From the NCBI RefSeq assembly GCF_900114065.1, contig NZ_FORS01000001.1:496001-560000 (forward strand): 64,000 nt of DNA, read 5' to 3'. The notes under the pieces are model-generated. The model made no database searches, was not told where the DNA came from, and saw only the letters and a program-made list of their open reading frames with translations. Below, in pieces: positions 46,571 to 55,446 of this stretch; the first letter of the stretch is position 1, and each line of letters starts with the position of its first letter. The translations under genes were made by a program, and so were the position numbers. Origin of the DNA: Stutzerimonas kunmingensis. GTDB taxonomy: Bacteria > Pseudomonadota > Gammaproteobacteria > Pseudomonadales > Pseudomonadaceae.

Positions 46571-46648
46571 GAGCCGGCTATGCCGGCTCAATGGGAATAA
46601 AAAGGGTCATCCCAAGCACTTGGGGAAGGCTGAAGGAGCGGATGACCC
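46571..46648. ncRNA. Structured intergenic element, candidate small RNA or junction
   Basis: After the HopJ gene lies a perfect 8-bp hairpin GAGCCGGC/GCCGGCTC (46571-46589). Then a nested structure follows: outer stem GGGTCATCC/GGATGACCC (46604-46612 with 46640-46648), and inside it CCCAAG-CA-CTTGGG (46611-46624). The two share bases, so they are alternative or stacked folds. The strand is unknown. No promoter or terminator with a good T-run is obvious. It lies between two blocks that are far apart in PAO1. Confidence 0.3.
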
Positions 46649-46785
46649 GAAAACCGTTGAGCGCCACCTTAGCTATCCGCCAAGGCCGTGGATAATTCAG
46701 GTTCTGCATACAACCCATAGTCATCGACTATCCCGCTGCGCTACGCCCCTCTCGACGAAACCCTGCCCTTTTTCAGGAGACGCCA

Positions 46786-47541
46786 ATGCCCGTATCCGCC
46801 CTCTCCGGCCCGCAATACCTTCGCGAAGGCCTGCGCCTGGTGCTCAGCCCGGGGCTGCGTCTGTTCGTGATCCTGCCGCTGACGGTGAACGTGCTGCTGT
46901 TCTTCGGCCTGATCTGGTTCGCGGTCGGCCAGTTCAGCGGCTGGGTCGACACCTTCATGCCCAACCTGCCGACCTGGCTCGCCTTTCTCGAATACATCCT
47001 CTGGCCGCTGTTCGTCGTGCTGGTGGTACTGATGGTGTTCTTCAGCTTCACCATGCTGGCCAACATCATCGCCGCACCGTTCAACGGCTTTCTGGCGGAA
47101 AAGGTCGAGGTAGTGGTGCGCGGCGAAGACGCAGCGCCGCCTTTCAGCTGGGCCGAGCTGCTGGCCATGCTGCCCCGCACGATTGGCCGCGAGCTGCGCA
47201 AGCTGGGCTATTTCGCACCGCGCGCGCTGGCGTTGCTGGTGCTTTCATTCATCCCCGTGCTGAACCTTGTTGCCGCGCCTTTATGGCTGCTGTTCGGCGT
47301 GTGGATGATGGCAGTGCAATACATCGACTACCCGGCGGACAACAACAAGCTGAGCTGGGCGGACATGATGGGCTGGTTGCGCCAGCGACGCTGGCAGAGC
47401 CTGAGCTTTGGTGCGGTGACTTATGCGGCGTTGCTGGTGCCGGTCCTGAACCTGCTGATCATGCCGGCGGCCGTCGCGGGAGCGACGCTGTTCTGGGTAA
47501 GGGAAGGCGGGCCGAATCGGCAGCTGGACCGACCTGCGTAG
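46786..47541 (+). CDS. cysZ: Sulfate transporter CysZ
   Basis: 251 aa inner-membrane protein with four main hydrophobic stretches. It starts [28 protein letters not shown], a typical CysZ N-terminus, and includes [18 protein letters not shown] and the long hydrophobic pair around residues 60-100 and 140-180. CysZ is a sulfate permease supplying cysteine synthesis. CAGGAGACGC precedes the ATG. It is monocistronic and its stop lies just before the tRNA-Leu relic. Confidence 0.92.
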   Translation: MPVSALSGPQYLREGLRLVLSPGLRLFVILPLTVNVLLFFGLIWFAVGQFSGWVDTFMPNLPTWLAFLEYILWPLFVVLVVLMVFFSFTMLANIIAAPFNGFLAEKVEVVVRGEDAAPPFSWAELLAMLPRTIGRELRKLGYFAPRALALLVLSFIPVLNLVAAPLWLLFGVWMMAVQYIDYPADNNKLSWADMMGWLRQRRWQSLSFGAVTYAALLVPVLNLLIMPAAVAGATLFWVREGGPNRQLDRPA

Positions 47542-47570
47542 ACGTCAGGCGCGGAACTCGGCGGTCAGGG

Positions 47571-47616
47571 TCTAGCGCCGCAAAGTGTGAGAGTTCGAGT
47601 CTCTCCGTCCGCACCA
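47571..47616 (+). pseudogene. 3' fragment of a tRNA-Leu gene
   Basis: The stretch GCGCCGCAAAGTGTGAGAG, the T-arm GAGAGTTCGAGTCTCTC and the acceptor end CGTCCGCACCA form the 3' half of a class II tRNA-Leu, including variable arm, T-arm, discriminator and CCA. The matching 5' acceptor strand GCGGACG is absent upstream. Weak D-arm-like similarity may remain around 47551-47566. Such 3' ends are typical attachment-site copies left by integrative elements, but no integrase is in the window. Confidence 0.75.
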
Positions 47617-47714
47617 CGTCACATGCTGACAGCTCAGCGTGAAGGCCTGGCGAGATCGGATGCTGCCGGGTAAGGGGAAATCGGCAGCCAGATCACCCTG
47701 GCTGCCGCCCTCAC

Positions 47715-48824
47715 TCACGCCAGCGTCTTCAACGCCTCACGACTGAACGGCAGAATCTCTTCCATCCGCCCTTCACGCACCTTAACCGCCCAATCCGGAT
47801 CGCAGATCAGCGCACGCCCCACCGCCACCAGATCGAACTCCTGCTTGTTGAGACGCTCCAGCAATCCCTCGATGTTGGCCGGCTGCGCCACCTTGTCGGT
47901 CTTGACCATGAACTGCAGGAATTCGCCATCCAAGCCGACACTGCCGACGGTGATGGTCGGCTTGCCGGTCAGTTGGCGGGTCCAACCGGCCAGGTTGAGA
48001 TCGGAGCCTTCGAACTCCGGTTCCCAGAAACGGCGCGTCGAGCAATGGAAGATATCCACGCCGGCCGCCGACAAGGGTGCCAGGAACTCGCCGAGCTCTT
48101 CGGGCGACTGCACCAGGCACGCCGTGTAGTCCTGCTGCTTCCACTGCGAGAAGCGGAAGATGATCGGGAAATCAGGGCCGACCACTGCGCGTACGGCCTG
48201 CACCAGCTCGATGGCGAAGCGCGAGCGGTTGGCCAGGCTGCCGCCGTACTCATCGGTGCGCTGATTGCTGCCTTCCCAGAAGAACTGGTCAATGAGGTAG
48301 CCGTGGGCACCGTGGATTTCCACGCCGTCCATGCCGATCGCCTGAGCATCGCGGGCAGCCTGAGCGAATGCTTCGATCACATCCTGGATGTCTTGCTTGG
48401 TCATGCCATGAACGACGACCTGGCCGTCCTTCTGCTTCTCCATCGGGCCGTAACCGACGACCTCCGGCTCCGGCTCGGTGCCCTTGCGGCGCACGTTGCC
48501 GACGTGCCAGAGCTGCGGGACGATCTTGCCGCCAGCGGCGTGCACTGCATCGACCACAGCCTTCCAGCCAGCCAGCGCATCTTCACCGTAGAAACGCGGC
48601 ACATGGGGATAACCGTTCGCCGCGGCGTGACCGACCGTGGTGCCCTCGGTGATGATCAGCCCGACCCCGGAGGCGGCACGACGGCGGTAGTACTCGACCA
48701 CATCGGCAGTGGGTACGCCGTTAGGTGAGAACGAACGGGTCATCGGCGCCATGACCACACGGGTCGGCAAACGGAGAGCACCCAACTCAAAGGGCTGAAA
48801 CAAGGCTTGTACGCTGGCGGTCAT
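47715..48824 (-). CDS. NADH:flavin oxidoreductase, Old Yellow Enzyme family
   Basis: 369 aa FMN-dependent ene-reductase. Substrate-binding and active-site motifs are visible: VVMAPMTRSFSPNGV, LWHVGNVRR and IHGAHGYLIDQFFWEGSNQRTDEYGGS. It is of the class that includes xenobiotic reductases and NemA. Its start overlaps the TetR gene stop by 4 bp, so it is controlled with it. Electrophilic enones, quinones or nitrate esters are plausible inducers. Confidence 0.92.
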   Translation of the reverse strand: MTASVQALFQPFELGALRLPTRVVMAPMTRSFSPNGVPTADVVEYYRRRAASGVGLIITEGTTVGHAAANGYPHVPRFYGEDALAGWKAVVDAVHAAGGKIVPQLWHVGNVRRKGTEPEPEVVGYGPMEKQKDGQVVVHGMTKQDIQDVIEAFAQAARDAQAIGMDGVEIHGAHGYLIDQFFWEGSNQRTDEYGGSLANRSRFAIELVQAVRAVVGPDFPIIFRFSQWKQQDYTACLVQSPEELGEFLAPLSAAGVDIFHCSTRRFWEPEFEGSDLNLAGWTRQLTGKPTITVGSVGLDGEFLQFMVKTDKVAQPANIEGLLERLNKQEFDLVAVGRALICDPDWAVKVREGRMEEILPFSREALKTLA

Positions 48825-49486
48825 CGATCGACTCCTGTGGCATTGGTCAAGGCAGCCGGGCGCTCATGCCCCGGCGAAGTTATTGCAGCCGGCGCCAACA
48901 GGCGTTCGAGCTGCTGGAAAAACATCTGCAAAGGCGCAACGCTGCCGCTCACTTTCATGCGCAGCAGCGCACCTTCCCAGGCGTTGCTTATGAATTCCGC
49001 CAGCACTGCACAATCGCAATCGCAATCGGCCGCGATCTCTCCAGCGTCACGCGCCTGTTCGAGGCAGGCCGTAAGCAACTCGACCGATTGCGTCAGTATC
49101 GCGCTGAGCCGTTTGGCGATGGCCGGGCACAGCTCGGCCATCTCGAAGCTGAGGCTGCCGATGAAGCAGTGATATTCGGGCTTTTCCTGGCGGGCGAAGT
49201 GCGCAACGAGATCGGCGTAGTAGTCGAGGATGCGCTGCCGGGGCGAGACTGCTGAGTTGCTCAGCGCCGCCTGATAGCGCTCCAGCCGGGGCGCATAGAT
49301 ATAGTCCAGCGCCTGCAGGGCGAAGTCTTCCTTGCTGGCGAAGTAGTGATAGAACGACCCCTTGGGAATACCGGCCGCCTGGACGATTTCCTGGACACCG
49401 GTGCCGTGATAGCCGCGGCGGGTCATCACCCGGGCACCCTTGGACAGGATCAGGTCGCGCTTGTCGTTGCGTGCTGGATTGGTCAT
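48821..49486 (-). CDS. TetR family regulator controlling the Old Yellow Enzyme gene
   Basis: 221 aa. An N-terminal TetR helix-turn-helix (LILSKGARVMTRRGYHGTGVQEIVQAAGIPKGSFYHYFASKE) is followed by a helical ligand domain. That domain has three cysteines near its end (ACLEQARDAGE, CDCDC), a feature of redox- or electrophile-sensing NemR-like repressors. The ATG at 49486 is preferred; an ATG at 49537 is further out. It is upstream of and coupled to the oxidoreductase, as in nemR-nemA. Confidence 0.9.
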   Translation of the reverse strand: MTNPARNDKRDLILSKGARVMTRRGYHGTGVQEIVQAAGIPKGSFYHYFASKEDFALQALDYIYAPRLERYQAALSNSAVSPRQRILDYYADLVAHFARQEKPEYHCFIGSLSFEMAELCPAIAKRLSAILTQSVELLTACLEQARDAGEIAADCDCDCAVLAEFISNAWEGALLRMKVSGSVAPLQMFFQQLERLLAPAAITSPGHERPAALTNATGVDR

Positions 49487-49495
49487 GCAGCGAGA

Positions 49496-49511
49496 ATATG
49501 ACCGGTCGTCT
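49496..49511. promoter_or_regulatory. Candidate TetR operator upstream of the regulator gene
   Basis: An 8-bp perfect palindrome GACCGGTC (49500-49507) flanked by partly symmetric AT/GT bases lies about 14 bp before the TetR start codon. That is where a self-repressing TetR protein would bind. Confidence 0.45.
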
Positions 49512-49627
49512 CGCCGGCACAGCATCATCCATGACACTTATTCAGCGGCAACCACGGCAAGCATGGCCGGTATATTCAGTACTCAAGAAAGAGAACGCGA
49601 CCGCGCGTACGGTCGCAGAACTGCAGA

Positions 49628-50110
49628 TCAGGCCAGGGCTGTTTCGATCGCCTGGATCAGGGCGGGGTCGTCGGGCGTGGTGCGCGGTGAGAAACGGGCC
49701 AGCACACGGCCGTCCTTGCCCACCAGGAACTTCTCGAAGTTCCAGGTGATGTCCCCCGGAAAATCGGCACCTTCGCCAGCCAGCAAACGATACAGCGGAT
49801 GGCGCTGCGGACCGTTCACCTCGAGCTTGCCGCTCAGAGGAAAGCTCACACCATAGTTGAGTGTGCAGAACGAGCGGATTTCCTCATCGCTGCCCGGCTC
49901 CTGCGCAGCGAACTGATTGCATGGCACGCCCAGCACGCTGAAGCCGCGGGCAGCGTATTGCTGCTGCAGCCGCTCCAGGCCGGCGTACTGCGGGGTCAGC
50001 CCGCACTGCGAAGCGACGTTGACCACCAGCGTGATCCGATCGCCGAACTGCGCCAACGGCAGCTCCTCGCTGCCCAGGCCTGGCAACACCAATTGGTGGA
50101 ATGCGCTCAT
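49628..50110 (-). CDS. Glutathione peroxidase
   Basis: 160 aa. The catalytic site is cysteine, not selenocysteine (NVASQCGLTPQY). The other tetrad residues appear as VPCNQFAAQEPG and DITWNFEKFL. Bacterial members usually take electrons from thioredoxin as well as glutathione. AGGAGA lies 6 bp before the ATG at 50110. It lies between the TetR gene and slyD on the minus strand. Confidence 0.94.
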   Translation of the reverse strand: MSAFHQLVLPGLGSEELPLAQFGDRITLVVNVASQCGLTPQYAGLERLQQQYAARGFSVLGVPCNQFAAQEPGSDEEIRSFCTLNYGVSFPLSGKLEVNGPQRHPLYRLLAGEGADFPGDITWNFEKFLVGKDGRVLARFSPRTTPDDPALIQAIETALA

Positions 50111-50125
50111 CTCATCTCTCCTAAC

Positions 50126-50154
50126 GAAAAAACGCCCCGGCAACGACCGGAGCG
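50126..50154 (-). terminator. Intrinsic terminator of slyD
   Basis: On the minus strand a GC-rich stem (GCGCTCCGG pairing with CCGGGGCGT, with one mismatch and one G-U pair) is followed by a run of T residues, matching AAAAAA at 50127-50132 on the plus strand. It overlaps the upstream part of the glutathione peroxidase leader. Confidence 0.7.
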
Positions 50155-50224
50155 CTCTTCTTTTCGATCCGCACGACAGCGGTTCCTGCCGCCGTGCCTG
50201 CGGACGCCTATGCGGCGACCCGGA

Positions 50225-50710
50225 TCAGTGGTGGTGGCCACCTTCGCCGTGGACGTGGCCATGGGCAACTTCTTCTTCGCTGGCGTCACGCACGCTGACG
50301 ACCTTGACGTCGAAGTTCAGGCGCTGGCCGGCCAGCGGGTGGTTGCCGTCGACGATCACGTCGTCGCCTTCCACGTCACGAATGGTGACGATCTGCATGC
50401 CGCCGTCCGGACCGGAAGCGTGGAACTGCATGCCCACTTCCAGCTCGTCGACGCCTTCGAACATGGCGCGATTGAGGGTAGCGACCAGCTCCGCGCTGTA
50501 CTCGCCGTAAGCGTCCTGCGGCTCGATGGCGACCTGGATCTGGTCACCGCCCTGCTTGCCCTCGAGGGCCTTCTCCAGGCCCGGAATGATGTTGCCTGCG
50601 CCGTGCAGGTAGACCAGCGGCGCGCCGCCGGCCGAGCTGTCGATCACCTCACCGGCGTCGTTGGTGAGTGTGTAGTCGATGGAGACAGCCTTGTTAGCGG
50701 CAATCAGCAT
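50225..50710 (-). CDS. slyD: FKBP-type peptidyl-prolyl isomerase SlyD
   Basis: 161 aa. It catalyses proline isomerisation and acts as a metallochaperone (nickel). The FKBP core contains LTNDAGEVIDSSAGG and IPGLEKALEGK, with an inserted IF domain (AVEPQDAYGEYS-type). The C-terminus carries a short metal-binding histidine tail (HGHVHGEGGHHH), shorter than in Escherichia coli. It is divergent from ackA. Confidence 0.94.
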   Translation of the reverse strand: MLIAANKAVSIDYTLTNDAGEVIDSSAGGAPLVYLHGAGNIIPGLEKALEGKQGGDQIQVAIEPQDAYGEYSAELVATLNRAMFEGVDELEVGMQFHASGPDGGMQIVTIRDVEGDDVIVDGNHPLAGQRLNFDVKVVSVRDASEEEVAHGHVHGEGGHHH

Positions 50711-50948
50711 GGGGCAGAACCTTTGCTTTAGAGAATGGATGTCGAAGTTTAACCATCCACCGCGCCGATTGCGAACCGACCTTGGATGAACGGGCCAATG
50801 CCGTTCGTCGCCCTCGCCCCGCGTGTAGTGCCATTGAACATGGGACTACAACCTTTGGATGGCATCGCTTTCATGGCCGATGTGCAAGAATCGGCGGAAA
50901 GTATCTTTGGCACCCATATCAATAACATTAGAGAACCAAGGAGCACCG

Positions 50949-52136
50949 ATGTCGGCTCGTAACATCCTGGTGATTAACTGTGGCAGCTCGTCGATCAAGT
51001 TCGCCCTGGTCAACGAAGCGCAAGCGACCTTCCCGCTACAAGGCCTGGCCGAATGCATCGGCAGCCCGGAAGCCGTCATCCACTTCGAGAGTGCAGCCGG
51101 CAAGGAAAGCGTCAAGGTGCCGAATGCCGATCATCAGGCTGCTCTCGCCCAGATCCTGCCGCGCGTGGAAGACGCCGCTGGCGGCCATCTGGATGGCATC
51201 GGCCACCGCGTAGTGCACGGCGGCGAAAAGTTCTTCGCCTCCTCGCTGCTCACCGATGAAACCCTGGCCGGCATCGAAGCCAACATTCAGCTAGCGCCGC
51301 TGCACAACCCGGCCAACTTGAGCGGCATCCACGCCGCCATCAATCTGTTCCCCGAGCTGCCGCAGGTTGGCGTGTTCGACACCGCTTTCCACCAGACCAT
51401 GCCCGAGCATGCTTACCGCTATGCCGTGCCGGATGTGCTGTACAAGGATCATGGTGTACGCCGCTACGGCTTCCATGGCACCAGCCACCGCTACGTCAGC
51501 AAGCGCGCAGCCGAACTGGCCGACGTTCCGGTCGAGAACAGCAGCTGGCTGGTCGCTCACCTGGGCAACGGCTGCTCCACCTGCGCGGTAGTAAACGGTG
51601 AAAGCCGCGACACCAGCATGGGCCTGACGCCGCTCGAAGGCCTGGTGATGGGCACCCGCAGCGGTGACGTCGATCCGAGCCTGCACAACTTCCTGAGCAA
51701 GACGCTGGGCTGGGACCTGGCCAAGATCGACAACATGCTCAACAAGGAAAGCGGCCTGAAGGGCCTCTCCGGCCTGTCCAACGACATGCGCACCCTGGCC
51801 GATGCCCGCAACGCCGGTCATCCAGGCGCGGTGCTGGCCTTCGAAGTATTCTGCTACCGCCTGGCCAAGTCGCTGGCCGCCATGTCCTGCGCCCTGCCGC
51901 AGCTGGACGGCCTGGTATTCACCGGTGGTATCGGCGAGAACTCCTCGGCAGTGCGCGAGCGGACACTGGAACACCTCAAGCTGTTCGGCTTCAAGCTCGA
52001 CGCCGAAGCCAACGCCCGCTGCACCCGCGGCGTTGCCGGCGAAATCCAGGCTGAAGGCAGCCCGCGCGTCATGGTCGTCCCGACCAACGAGGAGCGCCAG
52101 ATTGCCCTCGATACGCTGGCCCTGCTGGACGCCTGA
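50949..52136 (+). CDS. ackA: Acetate kinase
   Basis: 395 aa, full length. It interconverts acetyl phosphate and acetate with ATP. Acetate/butyrate kinase signatures are visible: [13 protein letters not shown] at the N-terminus, [11 protein letters not shown], and a C-terminal [23 protein letters not shown] precedes the ATG at 50949. A terminator-like hairpin separates it from pta, suggesting partial read-through. Confidence 0.96.
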   Translation: MSARNILVINCGSSSIKFALVNEAQATFPLQGLAECIGSPEAVIHFESAAGKESVKVPNADHQAALAQILPRVEDAAGGHLDGIGHRVVHGGEKFFASSLLTDETLAGIEANIQLAPLHNPANLSGIHAAINLFPELPQVGVFDTAFHQTMPEHAYRYAVPDVLYKDHGVRRYGFHGTSHRYVSKRAAELADVPVENSSWLVAHLGNGCSTCAVVNGESRDTSMGLTPLEGLVMGTRSGDVDPSLHNFLSKTLGWDLAKIDNMLNKESGLKGLSGLSNDMRTLADARNAGHPGAVLAFEVFCYRLAKSLAAMSCALPQLDGLVFTGGIGENSSAVRERTLEHLKLFGFKLDAEANARCTRGVAGEIQAEGSPRVMVVPTNEERQIALDTLALLDA

Positions 52137-52161
52137 GCGCAGTAGGCATGTAGCGATTCCG

Positions 52162-52193
52162 AGACCCGACAGCCCCTGGCGGTCGGGTCTTTG
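52162..52193 (+). terminator. Terminator-like hairpin between ackA and pta
   Basis: A 9-bp perfect stem AGACCCGAC/GTCGGGTCT followed by TTTGC. The short T-run makes it a partial terminator rather than a full stop. Confidence 0.65.
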
Positions 52194-52300
52194 CACATCA
52201 GCGCCGCGGCAATCCGGCAGTTTCCGTCCCGAGGCAACTGCCCTAGCCTTGCCGGCGCCCAGCACCGTTACCCCGAGCACCCTGCCCTCAAGGAGATGCC

Positions 52301-54397
52301 ATGCACACAATCTTTCTTGCCCCCACCGGTTTCGGCGGCGGCCTCAATTCCATCAGCCTCGGCCTGATTCGTGCCCTGGAAAACGCCGGGCTGAAGGTCG
52401 GTTTCTTCAAGCCGATCGCCCAGCCCTTTCCGGTCGATCAGGGCCGTGAGCGCTCCTGTATCCTGGTCGAGCGCACCCTTAACCTGACCTCGCCCGAGCC
52501 GCTGCCGCTGGAGCAGGTAGAGCGTCAGCTCGCCGATGGCGAGATCGACCTGCTGCTCGAAGATGTCATCAGCCGCTACCAGGAAGTCGCTGCCGGCAAG
52601 GACGTGGTCATCGTCGAAGGCATGGTGCCCACCCGCGAGTCCAACTACACCCAGCGCATCAACACCCAGCTGGCCAAGAGCCTGGACGCCGAGGTTATCC
52701 TGATCGGCGCCCAGGGCAGCGACAGCCTCAAGCGCCTGGCCGAACGCATCGAGATCCAGGCGCAGCTGTACGGCGGCGCGAAGGACCCCAAGGTGCTTGG
52801 CGTCATCCTCAACAAGGTCAAGACCGAAGAAGGCCTGCCGGCTTTCGTAGACAGCCTCAAACAGCACCTGCCGCTGCTGGGCAGCGCCGACTTCCAGCTG
52901 CTGGGCGCGATCCCCTTCTCCGAAGAGCTCAACGCACTGCGCACCCGAGACATCGCCGAGCTGCTCGGCGCTCAGGTACTGAACGCCGGTGAAGCCGACC
53001 AGCGTCGCGTCAACAAGATCGTGCTGTGCGCGCGCGCCGTTCCGAACACCGTACAGCTGCTGCGGTCCGGCGTGCTGGTAGTGACGCCAGGCGACCGCGA
53101 CGACATCATCCTGGCCGCCAGCCTGGCCTCGCTCAACGGCGAAAAACTCGCCGGCCTGTTGCTGTGCAGCGACTTCGCCCCGGACCCGCGCATTCTCGAG
53201 CTGTGCAAGGCCGCACTGGACGGCGGCCTGCCGGTGATGACCGTGGAAACCAACTCCTACGACACGGCGAACAACCTGTTCGGCCTGAACAAGGAGACCC
53301 CGTCGGACGACATCGAACGTGCCACACGGGTCACCGATTTCATCGCCAAGCACCTGCACCCCGAGTTTCTGCACACCCGCTACAGCGTGCCGCGCGGCGA
53401 GCTGCGCATGTCGCCGGCAGCCTTCCGCTACCAGCTGGTCAAGCGCGCGCAGGATGCCAACAAGCGCATCGTGCTGCCCGAAGGTAACGAGCCACGCACC
53501 ATCCGCGCCGCCGCCATCTGCCAGGAGCGTGGCATCGCCCGCTGCGTGCTGCTGGCCAAGCCGGAAGAAGTCCAGCAGGTCGCTCGCGAGCAAGGCATCA
53601 CCCTGCCCGCCAGCCTGGAGATTCTCGATCCGGACAACATCGCCAACCGCTACGTCGAGCCGATGTGCGAAATGCGCAAGGCCAAGGGCCTGACCCCGGA
53701 CGACGCCCGCGAGCAGCTGAAGGACACCGTGGTCCTCGGCACCATGATGCTGGCGCTGGACGAAGTGGACGGCCTGGTTTCCGGCGCCGTGCACACCACC
53801 GCCAACACCATCCGCCCTGCCCTGCAGCTGATCAAGACCGCACCGGGCTACAGCCTGGTGTCCTCGGTGTTCTTCATGCTGCTGCCGGATCAGGTTCTGG
53901 TCTACGGCGATTGCGCGGTCAACCCGAACCCGAGCGCCACCGAACTGGCGGAGATCGCCCTGCAGAGCGCCGAGTCCGCCGTGGGCCTGGGCGTCAACCC
54001 GCGCGTCGCGATGATCAGCTACTCGACCGGCAGCTCCGGCAGCGGTGCAGAAGTCGAGAAGGTCGCTGAAGCCACCCGCATCGCCCAGGGTCGTGCGCCC
54101 GAGCTGCCGATCGACGGCCCGCTGCAGTACGACGCCGCCTCCGTGCTCAGCGTCGGCAAGCAGAAGGCCCCTAACAGCAAGGTCGCCGGCCAAGCCACGG
54201 TGTTCATCTTCCCCGACCTGAACACCGGCAACACCACCTACAAAGCGGTTCAGCGCAACGCCAACTGCCTCAGCGTCGGCCCGATGCTGCAAGGCCTGGC
54301 CAAGCCGGTCAATGACCTGTCCCGCGGCGCCCTGGTGGATGACATCGTCTTCACCATCGCCCTGACCGCTCTGCAGGCTGCCAACCAGAAGGCCTGA
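52301..54397 (+). CDS. pta: Phosphate acetyltransferase (long form)
   Basis: 698 aa, the long Pta type. An N-terminal P-loop/DRTGG region (TIFLAPTGFGGGLNSISLGL, residues 1-350) is fused to the catalytic C-terminal domain. There the active-site motifs GEPRTIRAA and SYSTGSSGSGAEVEKVAEAT are visible. It converts acetyl-CoA and phosphate to acetyl phosphate, working with ackA just upstream. AAGGAGATGCC precedes the ATG. Confidence 0.96.
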   Translation: MHTIFLAPTGFGGGLNSISLGLIRALENAGLKVGFFKPIAQPFPVDQGRERSCILVERTLNLTSPEPLPLEQVERQLADGEIDLLLEDVISRYQEVAAGKDVVIVEGMVPTRESNYTQRINTQLAKSLDAEVILIGAQGSDSLKRLAERIEIQAQLYGGAKDPKVLGVILNKVKTEEGLPAFVDSLKQHLPLLGSADFQLLGAIPFSEELNALRTRDIAELLGAQVLNAGEADQRRVNKIVLCARAVPNTVQLLRSGVLVVTPGDRDDIILAASLASLNGEKLAGLLLCSDFAPDPRILELCKAALDGGLPVMTVETNSYDTANNLFGLNKETPSDDIERATRVTDFIAKHLHPEFLHTRYSVPRGELRMSPAAFRYQLVKRAQDANKRIVLPEGNEPRTIRAAAICQERGIARCVLLAKPEEVQQVAREQGITLPASLEILDPDNIANRYVEPMCEMRKAKGLTPDDAREQLKDTVVLGTMMLALDEVDGLVSGAVHTTANTIRPALQLIKTAPGYSLVSSVFFMLLPDQVLVYGDCAVNPNPSATELAEIALQSAESAVGLGVNPRVAMISYSTGSSGSGAEVEKVAEATRIAQGRAPELPIDGPLQYDAASVLSVGKQKAPNSKVAGQATVFIFPDLNTGNTTYKAVQRNANCLSVGPMLQGLAKPVNDLSRGALVDDIVFTIALTALQAANQKA

Positions 54398-54410
54398 CGG
54401 CCGCTTCTGA

Positions 54411-54448
54411 CTGGCGCCGCCTCGCCCTCCGGCAGGCGGCGCCAGTGC
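54411..54448 (+). terminator. Hairpin terminator of pta
   Basis: A perfect 12-bp stem CTGGCGCCGCCT/AGGCGGCGCCAG with an 11-nt loop lies 14 bp after the pta stop. The T-run is minimal. Confidence 0.75.
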
Positions 54449-54528
54449 TTCACCCCTCTCGATAGTTGCAGTTCAGCGCGTAATCGCTACTCTTGGCGCC
54501 TCGAATCAGCCGTATCGACAAGAACTTC

Positions 54529-55437
54529 ATGCTGAGCTTTCTCCCCGCTCCACTCCGCGGCACGCTCGCCGCCCTGCTGCTTGCGCTCAATACCCTGTTC
54601 TGGTGCTGGCCGCTGTTTGCGCTCTCGCTGCTCAAGCTGCTGTTTCCAATCCCTGCGATACAACGCAGCCTGCGCTTCGGCATGCACTGGATCGCCGAGT
54701 CATGGATCGCGATGAACAGCTTCTGGATGGATCTGGTTCGCCCGATCCGCTGGGACGTGCAGGGTCTGGATCAGGTTGACATGCATCACTCCTACCTGGT
54801 CACCAGCAACCACCAGAGCTGGGCGGACATCCTCGTGCTGCAGTACCAGCTCAACCGGCGCATGCCTTTCCTCAAGTTCTTTCTCAAGCAGGAGCTGATC
54901 TGGGTTCCAGTGATCGGCCTGTGCTGGTGGGCGCTGGAGTTTCCCTTCATGAAGCGCTTCAGCAAGGAGTATCTGGCCAAGTACCCGGAGAAGCGTGGCG
55001 AGGACCTGGCGACCACACGCAAAGCCTGCGAGCGCTATCGGACCAATCCGGTGTCGGTGTTCAACTTCCTCGAAGGCACACGCTTCACCGAGGACAAGCA
55101 CACCGAACAAGCCTCACCCTATCGCTATCTGCTCAAGCCAAGGGCTGGCGGCATCGCCTTCGTCATCGACGCCATGGGCGAGCAACTGACGGCGCTGATC
55201 AACATCACCATCCATTACCCCGACGGTCGCCCGAGTTTCTGGGACCTTCTCGCCGGCAATATCCATCAGGTAATCGTGCGCCTCCAGGCACAGCCGATAC
55301 CCGCCGAATTCCTCCGCCACAACTACGACCAGGACGAGTCGTATCGGCTGGCATTTCAGCAGTGGGTCAACGGGCTCTGGAGTGAAAAGGATCTGCAACT
55401 GGAGCAACTGCACCAGCAGTTTCCGGTGCAGCCCTGA
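54529..55437 (+). CDS. Membrane-associated acyltransferase, PlsC family (YihG-like)
   Basis: 302 aa. Two N-terminal hydrophobic segments (residues 10-50) precede the PlsC-type HX4D motif in SNHQSWADILVLQ, the later FLEGTRFTEDK motif and a C-terminal basic region. It is of the YihG/LPLAT type, probably acting on lysophospholipids. The ATG at 54529 is preferred; a TTG at 54495-54497 is further out. It converges with the response-regulator gene. Confidence 0.85.
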   Translation: MLSFLPAPLRGTLAALLLALNTLFWCWPLFALSLLKLLFPIPAIQRSLRFGMHWIAESWIAMNSFWMDLVRPIRWDVQGLDQVDMHHSYLVTSNHQSWADILVLQYQLNRRMPFLKFFLKQELIWVPVIGLCWWALEFPFMKRFSKEYLAKYPEKRGEDLATTRKACERYRTNPVSVFNFLEGTRFTEDKHTEQASPYRYLLKPRAGGIAFVIDAMGEQLTALINITIHYPDGRPSFWDLLAGNIHQVIVRLQAQPIPAEFLRHNYDQDESYRLAFQQWVNGLWSEKDLQLEQLHQQFPVQP

Positions 55438-55446
55438 CCAGCTCGC

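Noticed and set aside
47532..47616. An intact tRNA-Leu gene
   Set aside because: Only the 3' half matches; the acceptor stem partner of CGTCCGC and a normal anticodon arm are missing.
50905..50930. TTGGC...ATCAA upstream of ackA as an Anr/FNR box
   Set aside because: The half-sites are separated by 6 bp rather than 4 and one half-site is poor.
52268..54292. 674-codon minus-strand frame opposite pta
   Set aside because: It is the shadow of pta, composed of Gly/Ala/Asp-rich low-complexity sequence without domains.
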